Notes: generated by a model from the letters alone, not told the origin. A DNA stretch of 44,915 nucleotides from Lentisphaerota bacterium (GCA_015061845.1 SUVT01000011.1:1-44915), one strand, 5' to 3'; positions 33,601 to 40,814 are shown, numbered from the stretch's first letter. Program-made: numbers and translations.

Positions 33601-34538
33601 TAGGGCTTGATAATTTCATTCAAAATTTCGATATCTTTTCCATAGCACCAACCGCCTGTTCTGGTAACAAAAAGACCGCCGCCTTCTTCAACATAATCTT
33701 TCAGAAGAGCTGAGAGTTTCTGCAGTTGAGCCTTCGGAAATGCGGATTGACCGCAATCGTCAGCCCCCATCATAACAATGTTGAATTTACGCAAAAAAGC
33801 AGCATTCACTTGAGGAGTATAGCAAACAGGTACAATTTGATAACCGGCATCATTGAGAGCCTTTGTCAGTACAGGTCCGGGTAATGTAAGAGCTGCCGTG
33901 AGAGGATGAAACACTTCCGGATTTCCCTTACCTTCAAGGGGAACAATGATCAAAACGGTTTTGTTTTTTTCATAATCTTCCAGCAGACGGATATTGTCGA
34001 ATTGATAGGTTCCCTGCTCATTTGCCCGAAGTTCAATTCCCAAAGAAGCAATTTTTTCAGAAAACTCTATCGGAAGCATGACTTCCTGCCATTCTTTTGT
34101 TGCAGGGATCATATGAGACTGATAAAGTGTCTTTTTGGGAGTATGACCTCTCAAAAGGACCTGGACAGGAGCAGTTCCGCGATATGCCAGCTTGATTGCT
34201 GGCGGAACTTTCTGTCCTGAAGCCAATTGAACAGATTTGACAAATGCAACATATACTTTCGGTTTATTTTTGACTTCGATCTGAAAACTGTACTTTCCTT
34301 CAAAAGCTCCATCCGAAAAAACTTTTGTAGAAACAAAAGACTTCTGACCATGGTCGTAGAAAGCCCATCCGGTAGTTTTTCCATCTTCAAAATTGGTAAT
34401 ACCGAATGGCGCAAAAAACTTTTCCTGGGCTCCAGCCAGAAGAAACGGAAGCAGCCCGACCAGCAGAACAATACATTTTTGCATCTGCTGCCCACATTGT
34501 GTGATGAGTTTTACTTTTTGCGATAAGACTTTCGTCAT
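30654..34538 (-). CDS. Large secreted multi-domain protein, function unknown
   Basis: A 1294-residue protein that I cannot name. The start at 34538 is supported by AGGAGG five bases before it, and gives a signal peptide with a long charged part and hydrophobic core (about 22-38, ending AGAQ). An N-terminal region (40-190) looks like a beta-sandwich binding module (VQVLLRGHTPKK, YQFDNIRLLEDY). Residues about 195-330 resemble a ThuA/GATase-like fold (VLIIVPLEGKG, IVMMGADDCGQS, VEEGGGLFVTRTGGW). About 515-620 resemble a PHP-type metallo domain, although its key histidines are not obvious. The rest (650-1294) is mainly beta strand. A role in extracellular glycan handling is inferred from the operon partners. 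Confidence 0.72.
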   Translation of the reverse strand: MTKVLSQKVKLITQCGQQMQKCIVLLVGLLPFLLAGAQEKFFAPFGITNFEDGKTTGWAFYDHGQKSFVSTKVFSDGAFEGKYSFQIEVKNKPKVYVAFVKSVQLASGQKVPPAIKLAYRGTAPVQVLLRGHTPKKTLYQSHMIPATKEWQEVMLPIEFSEKIASLGIELRANEQGTYQFDNIRLLEDYEKNKTVLIIVPLEGKGNPEVFHPLTAALTLPGPVLTKALNDAGYQIVPVCYTPQVNAAFLRKFNIVMMGADDCGQSAFPKAQLQKLSALLKDYVEEGGGLFVTRTGGWCYGKDIEILNEIIKPYGAKILDEQVTDPANHFRTQKGVGVHFYWTGDISQTHPVTKDVKGIFYPDHFYEALNGKGYGDFTSPVKTSSDWKVLINSMKTSKTVWIKKSATPPPPTPGSYAGTAPLLAVREFGKGRVAVFPVATTIYWQDGEHVFWEHGQTANGEVNGKPGNSRKLVLNMFNWLSEPSNGIFGGYIPKIKAKAEADIGFSELNWDDVKIKEKHLPYHYVGLIGAQSNLSVGKASPESLIAAAKKAGYNYIAFTEDLAKIDAKKFQKLKEICRNSSNDKFMAYPGFCYRDESGNQWTVFSDRVTYPPTEWFSKKYPGRLAKNNSSTRSWGWPPVIMTEVGKNPEKPIFQGNFNTFAAITYRHGKMTDDSRKVLEQMLKNAYLCSPAVVHFVHTEAEIAAARKVGWQNYVRWINNNVVAGLTGTSYVNLNGSMLFMRPGFISEGPIVEDFYIVNFGKSDLTVPSNDRWRMHIRVSAANGLKEIKVIDAGRKVFRRFLPNGKKVFDTTIDGFHSSQQHFFMEITDMKGKSALSWDIGTITQENSYERCADNQNTMPRGKWWGAPKQLQNIRGYENYMAVRNFIRTGTPVIHGLGKKFLHAVEYTNGKASRFGTIFDYRYNDIYPDTTFGNDDATDLSFLAVPNELYKAQVIYKMFTCRQDSSLIYLVEGKLEVLKDFSISEFLIFDTTGRLNAGNLTYTAPDGSIVRNNKLSSTVLGKLPVNGVVGIWPCTYNGSVGFIPLTDGIHFRAWKTSPWGMLKGYYKPEKKQYKKGETISYSYITVFSALNPENSDKFLLDVQNAFGLGGKPVPYKMVPSHGKVTGTGMILKLDAKDYAFNGSIAKVDLPLDLPVEISGLNPNWDAGIIYKGKNTLQIPVYIVDKYQQRYIEQTKRIAENTLYHIPVDEKGVSMLQIDTQLGDHQIFIGNLLTADNPDLCLVLTDYTPNKKGFTVHNPTDKEITATIRPGKGMDLLGAFSKKITVKPGSSLYVKIK

Positions 34539-34580
34539 ACGACCTCCTGTGTTTATTTTGTCTTTTTATATTGACCTATT

Positions 34581-37214
34581 TTATTTTTTCTTTATTTTCG
34601 GAGTAACCATCAATGTTTTGATTTCAAACGGAGCAAATGTTATTTTGTTTTTCTGAACATCGCAGATCTTATCTCCTGTCGGCATAATTTCTACGATATC
34701 AGCATCATCGATCCAAGCACCGGAAAGCGTTACATCCGATCGTTTCCCATAAAATTCATAAAATCTTAAAATCAATGAATTGCCTTTTTTCTCGGCAGAA
34801 GACAATTCAATGTTTTTTCTATCCCAGGAAAGCCATTCACCTTCCGGTAAAGGTCTGCTTTCGGAAGGCATCCGGTTCAGGATATTTCCCAGTTCCGCTG
34901 CTTTCCACAATTCTCCGGGTTTATGAACACGGAATGCAAACCAATATTCATGGACTCCATTGTCATATCCTCCGGGACCGGCTTCCATAGCCCCATCTTC
35001 CACAGCAGTTCCGCTCCGGCACAAAGAAAATGTGATTTTGCTTCCGGAAGCCCAGCAGCCGGGGATTCCGTTATTGGCGATTGCCAATCCGGTCCGTCTG
35101 TCAGAGAAATCAGTCCAATCCAAGATAGGCCAATCTCCACCGGCATAAAGATAAGTGGAAGAATCCATGGAACACATTGTACTTTCGTATCTACTCTCGG
35201 TTTCAAAGTAGGGTTTTCTTGAGAGAGAACCGAAGGGAACAGAATCTGTTCTTTCCAATGTAAATGGATCAAGCTGATGCGGGAAGTTCACCAAAATCTT
35301 TGTATTGCATCCTGTAAAATTCAAAGTCAGTTTCAGGAAGAAGTAATCCTGGCTTTTAGGAAAGTAAAAATCTTTCTTCCAGGAGAGAGATTTGAATCCA
35401 TTCCAAGGCTTATTTGTATGACCGATCTGAACCGTCTCCGGTACGATTTTTCCGGAAGTCGATGCCTGATAAAAGACAGGGCCATCCGTAATCGTATAGG
35501 GTTCTTCACAAGAATATTTTTCGTCAAAAACAGCTTCCTTGTACCGTTCCGTCCACATAGATCCGAAATCAGGACGAATTGTGACAGCTGAGAATGTATC
35601 TCCGAACACATTATCAGGACAGGTAAACTTCGGATATTTTTCACTAAAATCGACAGTAAAGAAAGCTGTCTTGATTTTCTTCTCCTTCACATCCTTTACG
35701 CTGCCATTCGGAGTTCCTTCCTGAAAGTTTTTTCCACCGACAGCGGGCATATCTGCAAAGTAATAATAATTTCCATCAATCTGTTGAGCAGGAATCCCTT
35801 TCGGAGCAGATTCGGAACAAACCAATTGATTTCCCTGTACAGAAGAAGTATTTGCTATAAAAAATGTTTTTCTCTTTTTTTTCGGCGGAACACAAAGTTT
35901 TTCCAGACCCGAAAGAATATTTGAAAACTTTTTCTGAATCCCTTCCTGAGCATCATCAGTGCAACATCCGCAAAGACTGTCGTGGAAAGCCACACGGAAC
36001 AACTCTTTTTGCAGTTCTGATATGTCAAGAGTTTTTCCCTCTGCGGCTGCAAGCGTTTCAGCTCGGCGCATCATAATTTCAGCTTTACGGATCATCTGCT
36101 TGTTTTTGATCCGTGTAGAGTAACATCCTGTAAATATAGGGTTAAACTCCCCTATGTACCGGGGATGTTCTCCACTGGAATGCATTTCAAAATATTCTTG
36201 AAGAGAACCGAAGCGGATCTCACGCATACCTGAACGATTGACCTGATCAACGATTTGGCAGATGCTTTCGTCAAAAAGCCCTTCTTCCTTGTAAAAGACT
36301 GCAAATCTGTTTTCAGAGTCAGACACTAGCCTCTCTAATTTCTGGCGGGTATATGTTTCCTTATCGTACATGACAGGTACATTCGTTGTATATGCAATGT
36401 CATTCAAATAGACAGGCTCTGAAACTAAAATCGAGGTTTTGTTTGCTCCATCCCAGTAAAACGGTTTCTGAATGTCAAGTGAAGCAGGCGGATTTGGCAT
36501 TCTTCCCGGAACAAGATAGCGGTATCCGCAGAGAGACAAAACCTGTGGTACTTGGATCGGCATTCCAAATGCATCGCTCAAGCATGCTATGTCCGGAACG
36601 ATTCCAAATATTTTTTTATAATCATCTTTCCCCTGAAGCAGGATCCTCAAGAATGTTTCTCCGGAAATCATGTTCAAGTCTGGGATGGCCGTTCCTCCGA
36701 TCATTTCAGCTTGTCCGTTTTCAAGGAGCTTATTCAATCTGTCTTTGAATTCCGGCAAGCGAACGGGGATTTCTGCCTGTTCAAAATAAAAATGAAATTC
36801 CGGATTTTCTTCTGCAATTTCGATCAGCCGTTCTGTTTGATCTCTTCTAGTCTCATCAGCCTCTTCATAGGTTTTACGCCAAACCAAATCAGAATGGTGA
36901 GCACATGCAAAATAAACTGGAACTGTACAGTTATCAGAATTTTTCTGTTTATCTGCGGCATTTTCTTCTACAGGCTTTCTGTTTATTTTCTTATTTGAGA
37001 CATAATATCCGCTGGCACCACGACATTCCACAAAGCCATCATTAACAAGTTCATTCAAAGCTCTTTGAATTACTGACGGACTGACCCCGAAATGCACAGA
37101 CATTTTCGCAATAGAAGCAAGCCTGCTTTTGGAGGGGAGTGTCTCATTTTGAATACTTTCCTGAATAGAATTCCGAACCTTCATATATTTCGGAAGACTG
37201 AACGACATTGACAT
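34581..37214 (-). CDS. GntR DNA-binding domain fused to GH38 alpha-mannosidase-type domain
   Basis: An 877-residue protein with a rare combination. Residues 1-72 are a GntR-type winged helix (RLASIAKMSVHFGVSPSVIQ, ALNELVNDGFVECRGASGYY). After a charged linker the remaining 780 residues follow glycoside hydrolase family 38. AHHSDLVW supplies the zinc ligands His107 and Asp109, SDAFG the nucleophile Asp214, and FHDSLCG the His411-Asp412 pair. FNPIFTGCYSTRIKNKQM matches the conserved GH38 middle region. All expected catalytic residues are present, so the enzyme part may be active, or may act as a ligand sensor. AAAGGA precedes the start at 37214. It is the first gene of the operon it presumably controls. 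Confidence 0.85.
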   Translation of the reverse strand: MSMSFSLPKYMKVRNSIQESIQNETLPSKSRLASIAKMSVHFGVSPSVIQRALNELVNDGFVECRGASGYYVSNKKINRKPVEENAADKQKNSDNCTVPVYFACAHHSDLVWRKTYEEADETRRDQTERLIEIAEENPEFHFYFEQAEIPVRLPEFKDRLNKLLENGQAEMIGGTAIPDLNMISGETFLRILLQGKDDYKKIFGIVPDIACLSDAFGMPIQVPQVLSLCGYRYLVPGRMPNPPASLDIQKPFYWDGANKTSILVSEPVYLNDIAYTTNVPVMYDKETYTRQKLERLVSDSENRFAVFYKEEGLFDESICQIVDQVNRSGMREIRFGSLQEYFEMHSSGEHPRYIGEFNPIFTGCYSTRIKNKQMIRKAEIMMRRAETLAAAEGKTLDISELQKELFRVAFHDSLCGCCTDDAQEGIQKKFSNILSGLEKLCVPPKKKRKTFFIANTSSVQGNQLVCSESAPKGIPAQQIDGNYYYFADMPAVGGKNFQEGTPNGSVKDVKEKKIKTAFFTVDFSEKYPKFTCPDNVFGDTFSAVTIRPDFGSMWTERYKEAVFDEKYSCEEPYTITDGPVFYQASTSGKIVPETVQIGHTNKPWNGFKSLSWKKDFYFPKSQDYFFLKLTLNFTGCNTKILVNFPHQLDPFTLERTDSVPFGSLSRKPYFETESRYESTMCSMDSSTYLYAGGDWPILDWTDFSDRRTGLAIANNGIPGCWASGSKITFSLCRSGTAVEDGAMEAGPGGYDNGVHEYWFAFRVHKPGELWKAAELGNILNRMPSESRPLPEGEWLSWDRKNIELSSAEKKGNSLILRFYEFYGKRSDVTLSGAWIDDADIVEIMPTGDKICDVQKNKITFAPFEIKTLMVTPKIKKK

Positions 37215-37238
37215 AAAGCCATCATCCTTTCATATTCT

Positions 37239-37302
37239 GTATCTTTTTCGTATTTTTTTCGTATCTTTTTCACAATATAACATATCTTTTTCATATTGTC
37301 AA
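37239..37302 (-). promoter_or_regulatory. Promoter and 11-bp-phased operator of the cargo operon
   Basis: On the minus strand TTGACA (37302-37297), a 17-base spacer and TATATT (37279-37274) form a near-ideal promoter with a start near 37267. Copies of the 11-base unit GAAAAAGATAC lie at 37271-37261, 37260-37250 (one change) and 37249-37239, end to end. A fourth copy (37292-37282) sits in the spacer, about two helical turns upstream. The repeats cover the spacer and the start site, so a bound regulator would block transcription. The GntR-GH38 protein made from this operon is the likely binder. Confidence 0.7.
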
Positions 37303-37513
37303 GCCCCATAAAAATATATTTTTCGTTTTTTTTATTGAGACGCAGCAATCTTAGGGACTTTTATCAAGATCTGTTGCAGGTGTAAGGTTAAAATATATCA
37401 AAATTGGATTTGTAAAAATGAGAACAGAGACTATTATACTGGGTATAATGATATATTTTCGCACCAAAATCTTTATATCATTTTACAACCTCATAAAGTC
37501 ATAAGGGTAAATA

Positions 37514-38242
37514 ATGGAAAAAGAATATTTCAATTTTTTTCTCCGTATTGATGAAAAAGAATATCTAACTTCTTTTCAGAAGGGACATATGTATATGAAG
37601 CCGGCGAGATCGTTTCGAGAATATACAGGAAACGTTCCAGGCGTTGGAGATAAAAATGAAGGATTAAAAAGGATTATAACAGACAAAAAAGTAACAATAA
37701 CAATTACTGATGATAAAGGTATAAGCATCACGCCTCAAATTTGCGGACCTATTAAATTTTATACTGATGGGTATTACCCTATTCTATGTTTGTATCATCT
37801 CAAAATAAAATGCCATAAAATGGACGAAAAATATGTGGTAGAACTACCAAAAGACTACCTCAAAAATCTTTCTGAAAATCGAAAAGATCCAGGTGTCTTG
37901 ATTTTATTGGCAGACGCATTCCTAAACAAAATTAGGCACTACATCAATAAAAGTCAATTGGGTTATGCTTGGGGAAAGATCGAATATAGAGAAATTCAAC
38001 CTGATGAATCTTTTGAAGATGCTTCATGGCGAGCATATTTTCGTAAAGATCCAAAATGGGCATATCAAAACGAATGGCGATTATTGCTTGGAAATTCGGA
38101 AAAAGCTCAACTCATAGATGAGAGTCCTACTTCTCGCCCCTACGAGTTTGAGATTGGTGATTTATCAGGTTTTTCAAAAATAATTGATTTGTCTTTTTTT
38201 GAAAAGCAAACTACTTTTACATTCAATATGAAGAAGGAGTAA
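37514..38242 (+). CDS. Hypothetical protein, DUF2971-like pattern
   Basis: A 242-residue protein read to the right, next to the cargo operon but in the other direction. I recognise no firm family. The motifs GHMYMKPARSFREY near the start, then GDKNEG, and FRKDPKWAYQNEWRLLL near the end, resemble DUF2971-type proteins (yfs-P-fNDP and K-x-x-x-y-E-x-EwR). Those proteins are often found near phage-defence or toxin genes. The AT-rich codon use is unlike the cargo operon. AAGGG stands in front of the start. The next gene begins inside or near its tail after a ribosome-site-like AAGGAG that is part of its own last codons. Confidence 0.6.
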   Translation: MEKEYFNFFLRIDEKEYLTSFQKGHMYMKPARSFREYTGNVPGVGDKNEGLKRIITDKKVTITITDDKGISITPQICGPIKFYTDGYYPILCLYHLKIKCHKMDEKYVVELPKDYLKNLSENRKDPGVLILLADAFLNKIRHYINKSQLGYAWGKIEYREIQPDESFEDASWRAYFRKDPKWAYQNEWRLLLGNSEKAQLIDESPTSRPYEFEIGDLSGFSKIIDLSFFEKQTTFTFNMKKE

Positions 38243-38273
38243 TATTTCTGTATTTCAACCTGAATTTGAACAT

Positions 38274-38651
38274 TTGGAGAAGTTCTTCCGCAACCTCCTG
38301 CTGGGTGAAAACAACGAACTGAAGAATCGTTATCTGATTATTTCTGCCCCTGAAGAGTTCATCCCGCAAGCCGACCCGACAAGTACCCGACAAGTACCCG
38401 ACAAGTTAATCCCGGATAATATTTCTGTCTGCAAGGTCATAGAAGCTGTTGGCAATAACCAGCTCTCTGTAAAGGAGATGATGCAGTTACTCTCTTTGGC
38501 AGACAGAGAAAATTTTCTCAATAACTACCTCAATCCGGCAATCAAAGATGGCTTTGTGCGTTTGCTCTATCCCGACAGTCCACGTCATCCCAAACAGAAG
38601 TATCTTCTGACAGTAAAAGGACTTGCAGCATTTCAGGAACTTCAGCATTAA
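38274..38651 (+). pseudogene. C-terminal fragment of a Fic-type protein (likely remnant)
   Basis: Translation gives about 125 residues, starting only at TTG (38274); the frame is open upstream to a stop at 38229 but has no ATG. The sequence from LSVKEMMQLLSLADRENFL to HPKQKYLLTVKGLAAFQEL matches the winged-helix C-terminus seen in Fic/AlbA-type proteins. The Fic core (HPFxxGNGR) is missing. Three 11-bp tandem units at 38375-38407 lie in the linker; because 11 is not a multiple of 3, gain or loss of a unit shifts the frame. The fragment is probably a remnant, though a short helix-turn-helix protein translated from TTG cannot be excluded. Confidence 0.55.
38375..38407 (+). repeat. 11-bp tandem repeat, three units
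   Basis: CCCGACAAGTA occurs at 38375 and 38386, followed by CCCGACAAGTT at 38397. It lies within the Fic-like fragment. Change in unit number would change the reading frame. Confidence 0.85.
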
Positions 38652-38711
38652 CATTAAAAAATAAAGCTTTCCTTATTTCACGATATCTGGAATATAGATC
38701 AAAACAACTGT

Positions 38712-38825
38712 GGGGACCATGGGGAGTACTTTACATACCCTCTATAGGAAACCTAAAATTGTATAGAATAAAGTGTATAAAATAGGTTTCCTGTAGGGTA
38801 ATAGAACAACCTCCCCATGGTCCCC
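38712..38825 (+). repeat. Nested palindromic repeat, copy C
   Basis: The cleanest copy: outer arms GGGGACCATGGGGAG and CTCCCCATGGTCCCC pair perfectly over 15 bp. It has the same orientation as copy B and shares longer flanks with copy A (AACTGT on one side, AAAGAGTT on the other). It lies between two converging genes at the right border of the cargo. Confidence 0.92.
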
Positions 38826-38855
38826 ACAAAGAGTTTTTTCTCTCTGAGTTTTCTG

Positions 38856-40148
38856 TTATCCAGCATGAAGCATGATCAGTAACTTCTTGATTTGCTCCAA
38901 CGGTAAAGTATCTGCAAGTCTGTGCAACTCTGCTCGTTCAGGATCTGTTGCTGATAACATGGCAGACCCCTCCATGAAGTCTGACATTAAGCCGATGTTC
39001 TTCCTCTTCTCCTCCAAAGTAGCATGCGCAGAGTAGTGCTTTGTCATTTCAGGAGACATGTGTCCGACAATAGACTGAACCACTGCAAGAGGAATCCCTC
39101 TGATGCCAGCATAATAACAAAAGGTGTGTCTGCAACTGTGAAGATCTTTCACTGAAATTGCTCTTGAACGACCTTCTGGTTTGCGAGTTGTCTGAATCCC
39201 GATCCTCTCAAGGAAGTTCTTCACTCTGTATGATACACCTGAAGGATTCTCCAAATACATTTTGGCATGAACTGGCAGAACATATTCAGAGTTGTTCCCT
39301 TCCTGAAGACTCCTGAGATAAGAGCAGAGATCGTTAGCAATAGGGATTTCCACAATATGCCTTGTCTTATTCATCTTCTTCCTGATAACCATCTCCTGAA
39401 AGTCAATATTCTCCCACTTCAGAGTGCAGATATCACCCTCTCTTAAAGCTGTCATCATGGCAAGAGTAAATAGAGGTCTGGTAAAAGAATCCAGATTGTC
39501 ACGGATCAGACATATTTCCTGTTCGGAGAAAGCTTCTCTTTCAGTGGCATCTTTCTCAAGCTTCTTCATGTTAAAGGGATTGTCGAAGATCCCAGCATCA
39601 CGAGCCAACAAATCAAAGACCTCCTGGCATATTGTCTGAATGTCATTGATTGTCTTGTTTGAGATAGATGTATTGGAAGGTCTGGTAAGTGTCTGACCTC
39701 CTCGGACATAGGTTATGACAGGGTTGAATCTTCCTGATGTTCTGACTCGTGCGATGTATGCTTCAGCATGTCTTGGCTGCACTGAAGCGAGATCTTCCAC
39801 TTCTGGATATATGGCTTGCATGAACTCCACAAAGTCTTTGAAAGCGTCTCGCTTTCTTAAAAGAGACTTTTCGTTAGGAATCCGTTTCCGAGGTTTCTGC
39901 AATGAAAGCTCAAAAGCCTCTGTCAGTTTGATCTTTGTTCCACCTGTCAGCTCGTCTCTGAAGTTCTCAATCAAAGCTCTGACTGTTTTCTGTGCACTTG
40001 CTTTTTGGATGATTGCTCTGATTTCTCGTTCATACTTTTCAGCGGCTCTCTTGGTAGTGCAGCCTTTGCAGACTCCACAATACCTTTTGTTATCGACCAC
40101 GAACTGATAGTAATAATTCCCGTTTCCTTTTGGTTTCTGTCTGACCAT
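38856..40148 (-). CDS. Tyrosine-type site-specific integrase
   Basis: The 430-residue enzyme catalyses integration and excision of the element. It has an N-terminal arm-binding part with a small cysteine cluster (C24, C27, C30 in YCGVCKGC), a central core-binding domain (about 80-190) and the catalytic domain. The catalytic residues are Arg236 in TALREGDI, Lys about 261 in the beta turn KKMNKTRH, HxxR at His337-Arg340 (DLHSCRHTF), His363 in GHMS and the nucleophile Tyr372 in KHYSA. The gene lies next to the right attachment site and reads into the element. A remnant ATG-adjacent sequence AGGTGATT precedes the start. Confidence 0.95.
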   Translation of the reverse strand: MVRQKPKGNGNYYYQFVVDNKRYCGVCKGCTTKRAAEKYEREIRAIIQKASAQKTVRALIENFRDELTGGTKIKLTEAFELSLQKPRKRIPNEKSLLRKRDAFKDFVEFMQAIYPEVEDLASVQPRHAEAYIARVRTSGRFNPVITYVRGGQTLTRPSNTSISNKTINDIQTICQEVFDLLARDAGIFDNPFNMKKLEKDATEREAFSEQEICLIRDNLDSFTRPLFTLAMMTALREGDICTLKWENIDFQEMVIRKKMNKTRHIVEIPIANDLCSYLRSLQEGNNSEYVLPVHAKMYLENPSGVSYRVKNFLERIGIQTTRKPEGRSRAISVKDLHSCRHTFCYYAGIRGIPLAVVQSIVGHMSPEMTKHYSAHATLEEKRKNIGLMSDFMEGSAMLSATDPERAELHRLADTLPLEQIKKLLIMLHAG

Positions 40149-40218
40149 TTACAAATCACCTGATTTTTGGATCTTAATACCATAAAACCTTGTGAATTGT
40201 TGTAAAAAATATTGAACT

Positions 40219-40240
40219 GTGGAATTTTTGTGGAAAAAGC
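40219..40240 (+). repeat. GTGGAA repeats, probable integrase arm sites (right)
   Basis: GTGGAA at 40219 and 40230, one helical turn apart. The flanking TGTGGAATTTTTGTGGAAA is shared with the left end around 16770-16788. Confidence 0.55.
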
Positions 40241-40270
40241 CCATGTGGCGGTGTTTTTGAATAGAAGTAC

Positions 40271-40327
40271 CAACGGACTGAAAATCCGTGTGTCACCGGT
40301 TCGATCCCGGTCCTTGCCACCATTTTT
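40271..40327 (+). repeat. Right attachment site (57-bp direct repeat)
   Basis: Identical to 16580-16636. It holds only the anticodon arm onward of tRNA-Phe and has no 5' half, so it cannot make a tRNA. It marks the right end of the integrated element. Confidence 0.92.
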
Positions 40328-40335
40328 GTATCTAC

Positions 40336-40365
40336 GCCAGTCAAACCGACTGGCTTTTCTGTTTT
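40336..40365 (+). terminator. Original tRNA-Phe terminator
   Basis: GCCAGTC (40336-40342) pairs with GACTGGC (40348-40354), followed by TTTTCTGTTTT. It follows the right attachment site, so before integration it directly followed tRNA-Phe. Confidence 0.85.
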
Positions 40366-40814
40366 CTCCCCCAAGACTTACCCTCAAAAACAGCCCTGTG
40401 GAGTGTCCGGAAAGCTATCGTCCACACCCAAACCGTGTAAAACTGCTCAGTTGCTCAGATTTTTCGGAAAGTACCTGTGTCACCTCCGATTTTTGACACA
40501 GTGCGTAAACTATTACAAATCAACGCTTGTTTATTACAATATTCCCGGTAGTTTTTTCCAAGCCGCAATCCATACCAGGCGAGATTCGAACTGAACCTAA
40601 GCGGAATTTAATATACATTATCTTGATGTGAAGCTATGAAAATATGAAAAAAATGTCAAAAAGGCAGCTGGATAATAGAGTATAACACTCGCTGATGTAG
40701 AATGCGCTACTGTTGTGCAGATATGACGAAATGCGATTATGCTGCGAGCAATTTGGAGTATATCAAAGTTTGTGATGAAGTTTTGTCTTTGAGTTAACTG
40801 TTACTTAAGCATAT
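40366..40814. other. Non-coding stretch right of the element
   Basis: About 450 bases without a credible gene. It holds an inverted repeat CTGTGTCA (40475-40482) / TGACACAG (40494-40501) with an 11-base loop of unknown use. It also has a tRNA-like GATTCGAACT near 40582 that cannot form a T-arm. Confidence 0.4.

Noticed and set aside
37239-37292. Possible CRISPR array from the repeated GAAAAAGATAC units
   Set aside because: Units are 11 bp, abut directly without spacers and lie over a promoter; no cas gene is present.
39971-40387. 138-codon minus-strand frame across the right attachment site
   Set aside because: Its RDRTGDTR-type sequence is the usual false translation of antisense tRNA, and the rest overlaps the integrase gene in another frame.
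40575-40600. tRNA-like GATTCGAACT sequence, possible second attachment site
   Set aside because: The flanking bases cannot form a 5-bp T-stem and there is no acceptor strand nearby.
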